From Nitrospirota bacterium (lineage in GTDB: Bacteria > Nitrospirota > Thermodesulfovibrionia > Thermodesulfovibrionales > JdFR-88), in assembly GCA_021789215.1 (NCBI GenBank), contig JAJYJS010000005.1:54151-118150 (forward strand): a stretch of DNA of 64,000 nucleotides, given 5' to 3'. Shown in pieces: positions 1 to 10,636 of this stretch (its first letter is position 1; each line of letters starts with the position of its first letter). A program made the position numbers and the translations under genes. The notes below the pieces were generated by a model. The model was not told where the DNA came from. It searched no databases and saw only the letters and a list, made by a program, of their open reading frames with translations.

Positions 1-2
1 AC

Positions 3-110
3 ATATCGGGCGTTTTCATATACATCGCCCTGATTGCGTGGGTCTTTACGTTCATAGGGCTTTTTAGAAGAGTGGCGCTCAGGTTTTTCCCGGGAAAAAG
101 TCCCACTTGA
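3..110 (+). CDS. C-terminal fragment of an unidentified membrane protein (cut by window edge)
   Basis: An open frame enters from the left edge and stops at TGA 108-110. The 35 visible residues hold one hydrophobic helix (about residues 3-20, rich in Ile, Val, Phe, Ala and Trp) followed by a basic tail of Arg and Lys ending in Ser-Pro-Thr. That is the usual pattern of a last transmembrane helix with a positive cytoplasmic C-terminus. The gene converges on the transaldolase gene with an 11-base gap, which supports a true gene end. The family cannot be named from this piece. Confidence 0.5.
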   Translation: MSGVFIYIALIAWVFTFIGLFRRVALRFFPGKSPT

Positions 111-121
111 TGAGCAGTCAT

Positions 122-1276
122 TCAGTGCGCCCTTTTTACAAGAAAGTCGTCCCGCTGCTGGGCAATGGCGTCCAGCAGGGAGAAGAACGATTCCGAGAAG
201 AGCCTTACGCCTTCGCTTTCAAGCTCCGCCGTGACGGAGTCGATATCTATCCCCGAGTCTCTCAGGTCCGCGAAAAGGGTCTCGGCCTCCTCAACGTAGT
301 CGCCTATGGTGACCCTGACCTTGCCGTGGTCCCTGAAGGCCTTCAATGTGTTTTCGGGCATGGTGTTTATGGAATCCGGCGCGACAAGCTCTTCAACGTA
401 TTTCACGTCACTGTAAGCGGGGTTCTTGGTACTGGTGCTGGCCCATAATATTTTCTGGGCTCGCGCCCCCTTTGCCCTGAGGGCCTGGAACCCGGGCGCG
501 GAAAATGTATCCCTGTATTGCCTGTAAGCAAGCTTGGCGCTGGCGGCCGCTGCCCTGCCGAAAAACCCTTTCAGCAGTTCTTTGGCGTTCACGTCGCTTT
601 CTTCGTAAAGCTCCTCAAGCATATTGTCGACCATCGTGTCTATCCTGCTTACAAAGAAGCTGGCAACCGAGAATACCTCGTTTACCGGCGACCCTGCCGC
701 AATCCTGCGCTCAAGGCCCTTCATATACGCATCCATGACCTCCTTGTAGCGCTCAACGGAGAAAAGCAGCGTGACGTTTACATTCACGCCCTCACTTATG
801 AGCTGCTCTATCGCGGGAAGCCCCTGCCTGGTGCCTGGGACCTTCACAAGCACGTTTTTCCTTCCAAGCTGGCTGAAGAGCCTCCTTGCCTCCTTGATGG
901 TGGCTTCCGTATCGTATGCCAGGTCGGGCGAGACCTCTATGCTCACAAACCCGTCCTGCCCGCCGGAGGCCTCGTAGACCGGCATTAGCAGGTTTGACGC
1001 GGCGTGGACGTCCTCCATCGCATACCCCAGGAAAAGCTCTTTGGTATCGCTTATATTCCTTGAAAGCATGTCCTCCATTGAGTTCTCGTATGCCTTGCTG
1101 CCGGAGATGGCCTTCTGGAAAATGGTCGGGTTGGACGTGACGCCCGTGAGTCCGGCCTCGGCTATGAGGCGCTTCAATTCGCCGGATACTATCAGGTCCC
1201 TGCCAAGGTAGTCCAGCCATATGCTCTGCCCTGCCCTTGCAAGCTCAAGCAACGGATTGCCTTCTTTAGCACGCAT
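122..1276 (-). CDS. tal: Transaldolase (long Tal type)
   Basis: Transaldolase moves a dihydroxyacetone unit from sedoheptulose 7-phosphate to glyceraldehyde 3-phosphate in the non-oxidative pentose phosphate pathway, in the cytoplasm. At 384 residues it has the length of the long bacterial Tal group. Visible signatures are GVTSNPTIFQKAI near residue 45 (substrate-binding N-terminus), SIEVSPDLAYDT near 112, and NVLVKVPGT near 140, which carries the Schiff-base lysine. ATG at 1276 is preceded by GGAGGAGC. Transketolase ends 30 bases upstream on the same strand, so the two are very probably co-transcribed. The C-terminal part follows the usual fold and there is no sign of fusion to glucose-6-phosphate isomerase. 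Confidence 0.95.
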   Translation of the reverse strand: MRAKEGNPLLELARAGQSIWLDYLGRDLIVSGELKRLIAEAGLTGVTSNPTIFQKAISGSKAYENSMEDMLSRNISDTKELFLGYAMEDVHAASNLLMPVYEASGGQDGFVSIEVSPDLAYDTEATIKEARRLFSQLGRKNVLVKVPGTRQGLPAIEQLISEGVNVNVTLLFSVERYKEVMDAYMKGLERRIAAGSPVNEVFSVASFFVSRIDTMVDNMLEELYEESDVNAKELLKGFFGRAAAASAKLAYRQYRDTFSAPGFQALRAKGARAQKILWASTSTKNPAYSDVKYVEELVAPDSINTMPENTLKAFRDHGKVRVTIGDYVEEAETLFADLRDSGIDIDSVTAELESEGVRLFSESFFSLLDAIAQQRDDFLVKRAH

Positions 1277-1306
1277 CGGTCGCGCTCCTCCTGAATCGCC
1301 TTGTTT

Positions 1307-3367
1307 TTATTTGAACAGGCCCGCCCTCCTGCCCAGCAGGGCGGATGCCTTCTCCATTATGTCCTCCACGGTAAATCCGAATTTTTTGAGAAGGGTTTTA
1401 CCGGGGGCCGAGGCCCCGAAATGGTCCAGCCCCATTACTACCCCTTCCGGCGCATATTTGTGCCAGCCCTCAGGGGCCGCAGCTTCGATTACAATCCTCT
1501 CGGCAACCTCCGGCGGAAGCACGCTGTTTTTATAGTCCTCCGGCTGGCTGTCGAAAAACTCCTGGCAGGGCATGCTAACGACCCTCACCTTTATGCCCTC
1601 GGAGCTGATTTTTTCGTAGGCATCTATCGCAAGCGCCACCTCCGAGCCGGTCGCTATGAGTATGAGGTCGGGAGTTTCGGAGGGAGAGCCCGCTATGACA
1701 TATGCGCCTTTATGAAGGCCGCTTGCCGGGGCATAAACGCTCCTGTCCAGGACCGGGACGTCCTGCCTCGTGAGGAGGAGCGAGACAGGCCCGCCCCCCT
1801 TGTGCATGAGGGCCGCCTTCCAGGCCTCGGCCGTTTCGTTTGCGTCGCAGGGCCTTATGACCGTCATATTTGGCATGGCCCTGAGGCTTGGGATGTGCTC
1901 TACGGGCTGGTGCGTGGGGCCGTCCTCGCCAAGCCCGATGGAATCGTGCGTGAAGACGTAAATCAGGCGGAGCCCCATCATACAGGCAAGCCTTATGGCG
2001 GGCCTCATGAAATCCGAAAAAATGAGGAAAGTACTGGCATAGGGCAGCAGGCCCCCGTGCAGGGCAAGCCCGCTCGTGATACCTCCCATCGCGTGTTCCC
2101 TCACGCCATATGAGATGTTCGGCCCATCGTAGCCCCATTTGCCGGCCGACCCCTGCACCGATTCGTTTCCAGCCTCAGGGGGCTCGAATGTCCCCTTGCC
2201 TTCCAGAGCCGTGTGCGTGGACTCGTTTAAGTCCCCGGAGCCTCCTATGAGGAAAGGCAGGTCTGGCGCTATCGCGTTCATTATCTTTCCGCCCGCGACA
2301 CGGGTCTTGATCCCTTTTGCGTCAGGGGGAAAAGACGGTATCCTGCTTTCCCATCCGGCGGGTAAACCAAGCTCCATCATCTGTTTCCATTTATTCATCA
2401 AGTCAGGATATTTTTTCCCATATCCCTCAACCTTCCTGTTCCACCCGGCCTCAAGGGAAGCGCCCCTGTCAACTGCTTCCCGGAATTTTTGGAGCGCCTC
2501 CGGGGGGACATAAAAAGGCTCTTCGTAAGGCCACCCCAGGTTCTTTTTTGTGGCCCTGACCTCTTCCTCGCCGAGGGGTTTCCCATGCACCTCAAAGGTA
2601 TCCTGCATGTGGGGGCTGCCGAACCCGATATGTGTCCGGACGGATATAAGGGAGGGCCGCACGGTCTCCTCCTTTGCGGCCTGTATCGCTTTATGGATGG
2701 CTTCTATGTCGTTTCCGTCACCAATGTATTGGGTATGCCAGCCGTATGCCTCGAACCTCTTTGGCACGTCCTCCGTAAAGGTCAGCTCCGTGGAGCCCGA
2801 AAGCGATATGTGGTTGTCGTCGTAAAGAAAGATTATCTTTCCCAGCTTGAAATGGCCTGCAAGCGACGCCGCCTCGGAGGCTATGCCCTCCATCAGGTCC
2901 CCGTCGCTGCATATCGCGTAAGTATGGTGGCCGACGATTTCATCTCCGGGCCGGTTGAAGTTTGCCGCAAGGAATTTTTCCGCCATCGCCATCCCGACCG
3001 CAACTGAAAAGCCCTGCCCCAGCGGGCCAGTCGTGCATTCCACCCCCGGCGCACAGCCGTATTCGGGGTGCCCTGGGGTCATACTGCCCCATTGCCTGAA
3101 ACGCTTTATCTCGCTCATGGGCAGGCCGTATCCGGTCAGGTGCAGCAGGCAATAGAGGAGCGCGGAGCCGTGGCCCGCCGAAAGAACAAACCTGTCCCTG
3201 TCCATCCAGCCGGGGTTCCCTGGGTTGAATTTCAAAAACCTTGTCCAGAGCACATAAGCCATCGGGGCGGCCCCAAGGGGCATCCCCGGATGGCCGGAAT
3301 TGGCCTTCTGGACCATATCGATTGAAAGGGTCCGAATTGTATTTATGCAAAGCCTGTCCATATCCAT
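1307..3367 (-). CDS. tkt: Transketolase
   Basis: Thiamine-diphosphate enzyme that transfers two-carbon ketol units in the pentose phosphate pathway. The 686 residues match full-length transketolase. The N-terminal domain shows [19 protein letters not shown] (about 23-41), [21 protein letters not shown] (about 115-128) and the thiamine-binding GDGDLMEGI-like segment ([15 protein letters not shown]). The central domain shows GVREHAMG with the catalytic glutamate and the [19 protein letters not shown] stretch. The C-terminal domain is complete. ATG at 3367 directly follows the stop codon of the radical SAM gene and is preceded by GGAGGG, so translation is probably coupled to that gene. With tal downstream this forms a pentose phosphate operon. 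Confidence 0.96.
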   Translation of the reverse strand: MDMDRLCINTIRTLSIDMVQKANSGHPGMPLGAAPMAYVLWTRFLKFNPGNPGWMDRDRFVLSAGHGSALLYCLLHLTGYGLPMSEIKRFRQWGSMTPGHPEYGCAPGVECTTGPLGQGFSVAVGMAMAEKFLAANFNRPGDEIVGHHTYAICSDGDLMEGIASEAASLAGHFKLGKIIFLYDDNHISLSGSTELTFTEDVPKRFEAYGWHTQYIGDGNDIEAIHKAIQAAKEETVRPSLISVRTHIGFGSPHMQDTFEVHGKPLGEEEVRATKKNLGWPYEEPFYVPPEALQKFREAVDRGASLEAGWNRKVEGYGKKYPDLMNKWKQMMELGLPAGWESRIPSFPPDAKGIKTRVAGGKIMNAIAPDLPFLIGGSGDLNESTHTALEGKGTFEPPEAGNESVQGSAGKWGYDGPNISYGVREHAMGGITSGLALHGGLLPYASTFLIFSDFMRPAIRLACMMGLRLIYVFTHDSIGLGEDGPTHQPVEHIPSLRAMPNMTVIRPCDANETAEAWKAALMHKGGGPVSLLLTRQDVPVLDRSVYAPASGLHKGAYVIAGSPSETPDLILIATGSEVALAIDAYEKISSEGIKVRVVSMPCQEFFDSQPEDYKNSVLPPEVAERIVIEAAAPEGWHKYAPEGVVMGLDHFGASAPGKTLLKKFGFTVEDIMEKASALLGRRAGLFK

Positions 3368-4834
3368 TTAAAAACCCTCCGGTCCTTTATTATTTCCCTT
3401 GTCCTGGAGGCCAAGGAATTCCTGCTCCCACAGCTCCTGCGTTATCGCCTTCACGTCCTTTCCGTACTCCGCCATCCTGCGGCGGTAATCGCTGTCTCCG
3501 AGCGCCTGTTCCGCGTTATTGTCAAGCGGCTTTGCGCCGTACTGTTTTATGACCCCATAGGCATCCTCGAAATGGTCCCTGATCATGCAGGGGACTATGA
3601 GGTTGTCCATTTTTGAGGCAGGCTGCCTGTAGCCGTAACCGTTCTGCCAGTCCCTGATGGATTCGAAATAAGGGGAAAAGAGGACATCGTTCAGCGTCCT
3701 GCCCTCCCTGTAAATGTCATGGATATTCGATAGATAATAGGGGAAAAAAGCGCAGGGCGCCATGTTGCCGTTCCAGTCTATGTAAAAGTACCCGCCGGGC
3801 CTCCCGGCGGATATGCATCCAAGCGAATACGGCCCCCCGTTCCAGAAATCCACCAGGAACACCCGCGATTCCTTTATCATCCTCTGTTCGTTCCTGAAAA
3901 GGGCGAGCCTCTGTTCAGGGGTTATCATGAGGTCTATCGTGATGCTCCTGCCGATGGGCATGTACTGGAAGACCCAGCCGTATATCGCCCCCATTTTATT
4001 GAAATAGAAGTCCGTGAACTCATCGGACATGATGGACTCCGCATTCAGGCGCGTCGCCGTGGCGCTTATCCCGAAAGGCACGCCCGCCTCCCTCAGGTTC
4101 TCCATTGCCGACACTATCCTCCTGAAAACGCCGCGGCCGCGGCGGGTGTCGGTCTCCTTCTCAAAACCCTCCACCGATATGGCCGGCGTTATATTGCCCA
4201 GGCCGGCCATGCGCTCCGCCACCTGTTTTGTGATCAGGGTGCTGTTGGTGTACATCATGAAATAGCAGTCGCTGTTTTCCTCCAGGATGTCAAAGAGTGT
4301 CTTGCCGCCGCTTTTGTAAAGGAGCGGCTCGCCGCCTGAAATGACGTTGAAATAGGAGCCCCACAGCTCCTTTTTTTCCCTTATTATCCTGTTAAAAATA
4401 TCGTATCCGAGGGTTTCGGCATCGCCGGCCGAACTTGACGCGTAACAGCCTGTGCAAAAGAGGTTGCATTTCCTGGTGGGGCTTATGGTAAGGAAAGCGG
4501 GGGGATAAACACCGTGCTCCTGGTGAAATTCCCGAGTGCGGTCTTCCTCCTGGAGCAGTATGCGGCCGATAAAATTATTGACAACGGCCCTGAAGACCTC
4601 CGGCGCTATGCGCCCGTCTGAAAGGGCGGCATTGACCGTATGGAGCAGGTTTTTGAGCATGAGGCACCTTGCCTCCTGGATGAGCGGGGGCCTGTCGTCC
4701 TCGTTCCTGACAACAAAGTTTTCGTAGAGTTTCTCTTCGGCTTTCCTCAGGGCCGACCTGCGGACGATATCGTAACGGAGCAGGAAGTTTATGACATCCG
4801 GGGACACCCGCTTCCAAATAGCGCTGAATTTCAT
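3368..4834 (-). CDS. Radical SAM protein with SPASM-like C-terminal cysteines
   Basis: A 488-residue protein with the radical SAM iron-sulfur motif C-N-L-F-C-T-G-C (CxxxCxxC) near residues 121-128, followed by the GGEP motif (NVISGGEPLLYKSGG, S-adenosylmethionine binding). Beyond the barrel, Cys in LGCISAGRPGGYFYIDW, MAPCAFFPYY and LIVPCMIRDH fit an auxiliary cluster of the SPASM/twitch type. The first 110 residues are a helical extension without a clear family. It is the first gene of the operon with tkt and tal, with no intergenic base before tkt. The substrate is unknown. Radical SAM/SPASM enzymes often modify peptides or proteins, but no precursor peptide gene is visible here. The class is secure and the function is not. 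Confidence 0.85.
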   Translation of the reverse strand: MKFSAIWKRVSPDVINFLLRYDIVRRSALRKAEEKLYENFVVRNEDDRPPLIQEARCLMLKNLLHTVNAALSDGRIAPEVFRAVVNNFIGRILLQEEDRTREFHQEHGVYPPAFLTISPTRKCNLFCTGCYASSSAGDAETLGYDIFNRIIREKKELWGSYFNVISGGEPLLYKSGGKTLFDILEENSDCYFMMYTNSTLITKQVAERMAGLGNITPAISVEGFEKETDTRRGRGVFRRIVSAMENLREAGVPFGISATATRLNAESIMSDEFTDFYFNKMGAIYGWVFQYMPIGRSITIDLMITPEQRLALFRNEQRMIKESRVFLVDFWNGGPYSLGCISAGRPGGYFYIDWNGNMAPCAFFPYYLSNIHDIYREGRTLNDVLFSPYFESIRDWQNGYGYRQPASKMDNLIVPCMIRDHFEDAYGVIKQYGAKPLDNNAEQALGDSDYRRRMAEYGKDVKAITQELWEQEFLGLQDKGNNKGPEGF

Positions 4835-4959
4835 TTTGTCTTCCTCTTGTTATCCGGATGATGCATGTCTGCCGGTTTTTTGCTTTTTTAAAAGAAAGGT
4901 CCGCCATGTTGGAAACGCCCGGCCCCCTAAGAAATGAGTATCAGGAAATGTCTTTACTG

Positions 4960-6876
4960 TCAAGGTTTGACAAGACTGTCCGCGCTCTTCCCGCCCCGTT
5001 TCGCCTTTGTGTCCCGTATGATTTTGTCGATGGCCGCCCTGTCCAGCACCTCTTCCTTTATCAGCGCCCCGGCAAGGCTGTCCAAAACGTCCCTGTCGGA
5101 CCCGAGGACCTCCTCGGACTTCATCTCGGCCTGGCTTATTATGTTCTGTATCTCCTTGTCCATGAGCCACGCCATTTCCTCGCTGTACCGCTTGGGCTGG
5201 GCAAGCTCCCGTCCAAGGAACGGGTGCTCCTCTCCCCTGCCAAGGTTCACGGGGCCGATTTTTTCGCTCATCCCCCACTGGGCAACCATCTTCTCGGCCA
5301 GGGACGTTGCCTCCTTAAGGTCGTTCTGTGCCCCCGTGCTTATGTCGTTGAAAACCAGCCTCTCGGCCACCCTGCCCGCAAGCGCAACGGAGAGCCGGTC
5401 CAGCAGATAATTCCTGGGGTAATAGTGCCTGTCCTCCTCCGGCAGGGTCTGCGTCACCCCCATCGCCATGCCCCGCGGCAGGATGCTGACCTTGTGGAGG
5501 GGGTCCATGCCGGGCAGCTCCCAGGCCACTATGGCATGTCCGGACTCGTGGTAGGCCGTTATCTTTTTCTCCATCTGGCTGATGGTCTCTTCCCTTACCG
5601 CCCCCATCAGTACGACATCCCTGGCCTCTTCGAAATCGCTCATCTCCACTTTTTCCTTTTTCTTCCTGATGGCGATGAGCGCGGCCTCGTTTGCCAGATT
5701 TTCAAGGTCGGCCCCGGTCATCCCCGGAGTGCCGCGGGCTATCTTGTCCAAATCCACATCTGGCGAAAGGGGTTTGCCTCTGACATGTATCTCGAGTATC
5801 GCCTTGCGCTCCTTGTAGCCGGGCCGGTCTATCACGATATGCCTGTCGAAGCGCCCCGGCCTGAGAAGGGCCGGGTCTAGAACGTCCGGCCTGTTTGTGG
5901 CCGCCATGACGATTACCTCCTCATGCGGCTCGAAGCCGTCCATCTCGCTGAGGAGCTGGTTCAGGGTCTGCTCCCTCTCGTCATGGCCGCCGCCCAGGCC
6001 CGCGCCGCGCGTCCGCCCGACCGCGTCTATCTCGTCTATGAATATGATGCTTGGCTGTGTATCGCGCGCCTTCTTGAACATGTCCCTCACGCGCGATGCC
6101 CCCACCCCCACAAACATCTCTATGAACTCCGAGGCGCTTATGCTGTAAAAAGGCACGCCCGCCTCTCCCGCCGTTGCCCGGGCCAGGAGGGTCTTTCCGG
6201 TCCCGGGCGGGCCCACAAGGAGCACCCCCTTGGGGACCTTGGCCCCGATTTTTTGGAACCTGGAGGGGTCTTTCAGGAACTCAATCGTCTCGCGCAGCTC
6301 CTGCTTGGTGTTTTCCATTCCGGCGACGTCCTTGAAAGTAATGGCGGGTTTCTTGACATCAAACAGTCTGGCCTTGCTCGCCCCGAAAGTGAACAGCCCC
6401 CCCGGCCCCCCCTGAATGCGCTGAAACCTCCTTGCCATCAGGACCCAGAACCCGATGATAAGCACCCAGGGCAGTATGCCCAGCAGGATATCGCCCCAGC
6501 CGGATTTTTTTGCGGGCTTTACCTTTATGACGACGCCTTTTCCCTCCATCCTGGAAATGAGCCCCTCCCCCTGGAAGCTGGGCAGGTATGTCTCGAAATC
6601 CCTGACCTCCGAGGGCTTTTTCTGCCCCGGCGCGGTAATCTGGACCGCATTTTTGAAATCCCCGCTTACATGCAGCCCTTCAATGGTGACTGTATTCACA
6701 TTGCCTGCGTTCAACTGGCCAATGAACTGTGTATAGCTTACGGCGTAGCGCTCCGGGGCCTTGATGCTGAAGAACTGGCCCCATACGTAAATGACGATTA
6801 TTACAAGGAAAAAGTAAAAAAGAAGGGCCCAGAGGGGATTTTTCTTCAGAGGCTGCAGCTTGCCATCGTCTGCCAT
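4960..6876 (-). CDS. ftsH: ATP-dependent zinc metalloprotease FtsH
   Basis: Membrane-anchored AAA+ protease that degrades misfolded membrane proteins and regulatory proteins. Domains in order: N-terminal transmembrane helix (about residues 14-31), periplasmic FtsH_ext domain, second helix (about 112-130), then the AAA module with Walker A GPPGTGKT (about 203-210), Walker [12 protein letters not shown] and the arginine-finger region RPGRFDR. The M41 peptidase domain has the zinc motif HESGH in [15 protein letters not shown]. The length of 638 is normal. The bases just before ATG 6876 are very AT-rich (TAAAAT six bases upstream on this strand), with no obvious Shine-Dalgarno sequence. The neighbouring gene upstream is divergent. 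Confidence 0.97.
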   Translation of the reverse strand: MADDGKLQPLKKNPLWALLFYFFLVIIVIYVWGQFFSIKAPERYAVSYTQFIGQLNAGNVNTVTIEGLHVSGDFKNAVQITAPGQKKPSEVRDFETYLPSFQGEGLISRMEGKGVVIKVKPAKKSGWGDILLGILPWVLIIGFWVLMARRFQRIQGGPGGLFTFGASKARLFDVKKPAITFKDVAGMENTKQELRETIEFLKDPSRFQKIGAKVPKGVLLVGPPGTGKTLLARATAGEAGVPFYSISASEFIEMFVGVGASRVRDMFKKARDTQPSIIFIDEIDAVGRTRGAGLGGGHDEREQTLNQLLSEMDGFEPHEEVIVMAATNRPDVLDPALLRPGRFDRHIVIDRPGYKERKAILEIHVRGKPLSPDVDLDKIARGTPGMTGADLENLANEAALIAIRKKKEKVEMSDFEEARDVVLMGAVREETISQMEKKITAYHESGHAIVAWELPGMDPLHKVSILPRGMAMGVTQTLPEEDRHYYPRNYLLDRLSVALAGRVAERLVFNDISTGAQNDLKEATSLAEKMVAQWGMSEKIGPVNLGRGEEHPFLGRELAQPKRYSEEMAWLMDKEIQNIISQAEMKSEEVLGSDRDVLDSLAGALIKEEVLDRAAIDKIIRDTKAKRGGKSADSLVKP

Positions 6877-6922
6877 ATATAAATTTTATATAAATCTGGC
6901 CCGATTACAACCCGCAACTTTC

Positions 6923-6950
6923 TTGACATATTGAGAGGTTTTGATAATTT
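6923..6950 (+). promoter_or_regulatory. Putative sigma-70 promoter for the DUF748 gene
   Basis: TTGACA at 6923-6928 is followed after 16 bases by TAATTT (6945-6950); GATAAT overlaps at 6943-6948. Predicted transcription starts near 6957, giving a leader of about 36 bases that carries AAGGA before ATG 6993. It lies in the intergenic space divergent to ftsH. Confidence 0.45.
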
Positions 6951-6992
6951 GAGAGTAGGAAAAATCCTTTTGGCCCTTCTAAGGACGATTCT

Positions 6993-9900
6993 ATGCTGGA
7001 AAAACGCTCGCTTAAAATCGCGCTCGCCGTCCTTACGGCCCTTTTCGCAATCTACTCCGCCGCAGGTTTCTTTATCCTGCCGCCAATTGTCAGGAAAATG
7101 CTTACGGAAAGGCTTGAGGCCGCTCTCGGACGGCAGGCCGCAATACAATCCGTGAGCATAAACCCATATACGATTTCGGCCACTGTCACGGGGCTTGCGA
7201 TCAAGGGAAAAGACCGGAAGCGGGATTTTGCCTCTATCGGGGAAATACACATCAACCTGCAACTGAAGTCGCTCCTGGGCAATGGGATAGTCATAAAGGA
7301 ACTGAAGGTCAAAAGGCCTTATCTGAACGTAGTCCGGCAGTCCGCACAGACATACAATTTTTCCGATATAATCACCAGGCTCCGCGAAAGACCCAAGGCG
7401 TCAAAGAAAAAACCCTTTCTTTTTTCAGTAAACAATATCAGGGTTACAGAGGGCCTTATAGATTTCCTTGACAAGCCTGAAAACAAGGCCAACCGGATAA
7501 CGGACATAAACATCTCCATTCCGTTCATCTCAAACCGCCCGTATTTCATAAACACGTTCGTAAAGCCCCGGTTCCAGGCAAAGGTCAACGGCTCGCCCGT
7601 CCTGTTCGAAGGCGAAACGAAGCCCTTTTCAGGCTCCCTCGAAAGCGTGATCAATATAAAAACATCCGGCGTAGACCTGCCCTATTACCTTGCTTATCTC
7701 CCCATAAAGACGCATTCCAGTCTCCTTTCCGGAAAGGCAAGTTCGGACTTGAACATCTCGTACATACAATACAGGACCAGGCCCCCCACCCTTATCCTCA
7801 CGGGCGTACTTGAACTGAGGGACATCCGCATTGCAGGGCCGGACGGCAAAGAGGCGGTCAGCCTGCCCGATACCAGCATCGATATCGGCTTCGCTGAATT
7901 CTTCTCGCGCAAGGTGCACCTGTTCAATATGGTGCTCAAGTCGCCCTCGATAAGGGTATTGCGGGACTGGTCCGGTAAGATAAACCTGCTGGCACTCCTG
8001 CCGGAAAGAAAAACCCCCAGCCCCCCTGAAAAACCAAAGCCGCCATTTTCCATCGATGTGGATTCCATGCAGGTGCAGGGCGGAAAGGCCGTCCTTGAAG
8101 ACCGCATGAAAAAACAGCCGTTCAGGGCAAAGATAGAGCCCATAAACCTCAAGGTGGAACGGTTCAGCACCGATGAAGGCAAACAGGCGGATTATGAGTT
8201 TTCCGCGTCAAGCGATTCCATTTCCATCATGAAGGCATCCGGGGCCTTTTCAATAAACCCCCTTGGCTCCGACGGAATTTTCGAGATGGACAAAATGATA
8301 TTGGGCAGCTTCAGGCCGTATTATTCCGGCAATGTCCTTTTTGAAATAAGAAACGGGGATTTGAGCGTTTCAGGCCGTTATCATTACGCAAAAAAACCCG
8401 GGACTGAAAAAGAAATGGGGATTTCGGACCTCGATGCCGCGGTGGATTCCCTTGTCCTTTCAAAAAAGGGGCGCGATTTCCTGAAGATCCCGTCAATTGC
8501 CGTAAAAGACCTGTCAGCAAACTTCGCTAAAAAAGATATATCGGTGCGGGAGCTAGCCACAAAAGGCGGCCAGTTGAGCGTAAGGCGGTTGAAAAGCGGC
8601 AAGATCGATATCCTGCCGCTTTTTCCTCCCGGACCAAAGACAACAAAGGTCAGGAAAAAACCATGGCTGATAAAGCTTGCCCGCCTCAAATGGCAGGGCT
8701 ACGCCGTCCATGCGGAAGACCTTATGCCTGAAAAACCGGTGAAGCTGGCCATAACCGGAATGGACATCGAAGGAGCCAATCTCTCCACGGTAAAAGGCTC
8801 GAAAGGGCGGGTGTCCTTCTTGTGCGAAATAGGCAAAAAAGGCAGGCTTGCGGCCACGGGTACGGCAGGGCTTAATCCAGTGTCCGCAAAACTGAAAACG
8901 GAGCTTAAGGACCTGGACATCGCGCCCATCCAGCCCTACACGGCAAAGAAGATAGACATAATCATCGTTTCCGGTTTTCTCGATGCGAAGGGAAACGTTT
9001 CAGCCCGGTATTCAAAACCCGGGGGGCTGACTGCGTTATTCACGGGCGGAATTGGGGTTAAGACGTTCCTCTCGCGGGACCCGGTGAAGAAAGAGAATTT
9101 TCTCAGGTGGAACACATTTGGGGCCAGCGGAGTGGCCGCCGGCCATAACCCGGATTACATTTACATAAAGGGGCTTGCGCTTTCGGGCTTCCTGTCGCGG
9201 GTGATCGTAAACCCTGACGGCACGGTAAATCTGTTCCAGATACTTAAAAAAGGCAAGGCTGCCCAGGCGGCCCCGGCAAAAAAAATGCCCGCCAACCGGG
9301 AAGTCAAGCCGCCTCCCCTGCTCCAGATAGACAACATTACGCTGGAGCACGGCGAGGTGGACTTTACCGACCACCATATAAAACCGAACTATTCGGCCAC
9401 CATAACCGATATAACCGGGAGGATAGAGGGGGTCGCCTCCAATAAGGCCCAGCCCTCCGGGGTCGACCTTTTTGCCCAGTTCGGCGGCTACGCGCCCATC
9501 GAGATAACGGGCAAGGTGAACCCATTCAGAAAATACCTGTTCATGGACCTGAACATAAGCTTCAGGAACATGGATATGAGCCCTCTTTCCCCTTATGCGG
9601 GCAGGTATATCGGTTACCAGATAGAGCAGGGGCAGCTTGTCCTCAGCCTGAAATACCAGATCGCCCAGTCCAAACTGGAGGCAAGCAACAAGATTACGCT
9701 GAACAACCTGAAGCTGGGCAAGGAGGTGCCAAGCCCGCTCGCCACAAAACTGCCCGTGAAATTCGCCATCTCCCTCCTCAAGGACAGAAACGGCAACATA
9801 CACCTGGACATACCCGTTTCCGGCGACCTGCGAAAGCCGGAATTCAGCATCACCGACGTGATTTTCAAGGCAGTTTCAAAATTTTTCACAAGGATAGTCA

Positions 9901-10520
9901 CCGAGCCGTTCAGGCTTGTGGCCTCGTTGTTCGGACACGGGGAGGAACAGGAGAGGCTTGGATATGCGGAATTCGATTACGGGAGTCCCGCACTGACGGA
10001 AACCGACTTGAAAACGCTGGATGTCATCGAAAAGACGCTATATGAAAGACCGGGCCTGAAGCTGAGCCTGATGGGCCACGTGGACATTGGCAGGGACAGG
10101 GCGGCGCTGAGGGAGCAGGAATTCCAGACAAAGCTGAAAAGACAGAAGGTGAGCGATATGCTGAAGCGGGGCAAGCCCGCCAGTGTGCAAATCGAACAGG
10201 TTACGATTGCGCCCGATGAATACGATAAATACCTGTGGGAAGCCTACAAGCACGAGACCTTCCCAAGGCCCAGGGACATATTCGGGTTCATAAAGAAACT
10301 GCCCCCCGCAGAGATGAGAAACCTCATCCTGACCCATATAAGCATAACAAGCGGAGACCTGTTGAAGCTTGCCTTCAAACGCGCAAAGGCGGTCAAGGAC
10401 TACGTGCTCAAGCCCGGCAGGGTAAAGGCCGGCAGGGTGTTCATCGCGGAGCCGAGCCCCCTTCAGCCCACGGCGATAAAAAATGTGAAACTGAGCAGGG
10501 TTGACCTGACGCTCGAATAA
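6993..10520 (+). CDS. DUF748 / AsmA-like envelope protein
   Basis: A very large (1175-residue) protein with an N-terminal transmembrane anchor (about residues 9-30) and then a long repetitive beta-rich region typical of DUF748 and AsmA-like proteins. Such proteins are thought to form periplasmic grooves that help carry lipids to the outer membrane (family knowledge, not shown here). The phrase FDYGSPALTETDLKTL (about 990) followed by LSLMGHVD resembles the OmpA-like segment found at the C-terminus of DUF748 proteins. Residues 530-545 and 765-780 are charged, proline-rich linkers between repeat blocks. ATG at 6993 is preceded by AAGGA. It stands alone as a transcription unit. The family is fairly sure, the exact cargo unknown. 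Confidence 0.8.
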   Translation: MLEKRSLKIALAVLTALFAIYSAAGFFILPPIVRKMLTERLEAALGRQAAIQSVSINPYTISATVTGLAIKGKDRKRDFASIGEIHINLQLKSLLGNGIVIKELKVKRPYLNVVRQSAQTYNFSDIITRLRERPKASKKKPFLFSVNNIRVTEGLIDFLDKPENKANRITDINISIPFISNRPYFINTFVKPRFQAKVNGSPVLFEGETKPFSGSLESVINIKTSGVDLPYYLAYLPIKTHSSLLSGKASSDLNISYIQYRTRPPTLILTGVLELRDIRIAGPDGKEAVSLPDTSIDIGFAEFFSRKVHLFNMVLKSPSIRVLRDWSGKINLLALLPERKTPSPPEKPKPPFSIDVDSMQVQGGKAVLEDRMKKQPFRAKIEPINLKVERFSTDEGKQADYEFSASSDSISIMKASGAFSINPLGSDGIFEMDKMILGSFRPYYSGNVLFEIRNGDLSVSGRYHYAKKPGTEKEMGISDLDAAVDSLVLSKKGRDFLKIPSIAVKDLSANFAKKDISVRELATKGGQLSVRRLKSGKIDILPLFPPGPKTTKVRKKPWLIKLARLKWQGYAVHAEDLMPEKPVKLAITGMDIEGANLSTVKGSKGRVSFLCEIGKKGRLAATGTAGLNPVSAKLKTELKDLDIAPIQPYTAKKIDIIIVSGFLDAKGNVSARYSKPGGLTALFTGGIGVKTFLSRDPVKKENFLRWNTFGASGVAAGHNPDYIYIKGLALSGFLSRVIVNPDGTVNLFQILKKGKAAQAAPAKKMPANREVKPPPLLQIDNITLEHGEVDFTDHHIKPNYSATITDITGRIEGVASNKAQPSGVDLFAQFGGYAPIEITGKVNPFRKYLFMDLNISFRNMDMSPLSPYAGRYIGYQIEQGQLVLSLKYQIAQSKLEASNKITLNNLKLGKEVPSPLATKLPVKFAISLLKDRNGNIHLDIPVSGDLRKPEFSITDVIFKAVSKFFTRIVTEPFRLVASLFGHGEEQERLGYAEFDYGSPALTETDLKTLDVIEKTLYERPGLKLSLMGHVDIGRDRAALREQEFQTKLKRQKVSDMLKRGKPASVQIEQVTIAPDEYDKYLWEAYKHETFPRPRDIFGFIKKLPPAEMRNLILTHISITSGDLLKLAFKRAKAVKDYVLKPGRVKAGRVFIAEPSPLQPTAIKNVKLSRVDLTLE

Positions 10521-10595
10521 AAAAACAAACAAAAATATCCCCGCTTCAACCTGCGGCTTGACTTGCCCGCCCCGGAACAAATAATATAAACATCT

Positions 10596-10616
10596 GTTCA
10601 CGTGAACGATTGTTCA
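10596..10616. promoter_or_regulatory. Overlapping dyads, probable TetR operator
   Basis: GTTCACGTGAAC (10596-10607) is a perfect 12-base palindrome. It shares a half-site with TGAACGATTGTTCA (10603-10616), which is an inverted repeat with a 4-base centre. Three GTTCA/TGAAC half-sites therefore sit in tandem directly before the tetR gene and its TTG start, as expected for an autoregulatory TetR operator. Confidence 0.55.
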
Positions 10617-10636
10617 GCGGGGAGGAATTTTCCTTT

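Noticed and set aside
4960-4990. TTGACA on the minus strand near the 3' end of ftsH as promoter of the radical SAM gene
   Set aside because: The -35 box is good, but no acceptable -10 box occurs at 16-18 bases.
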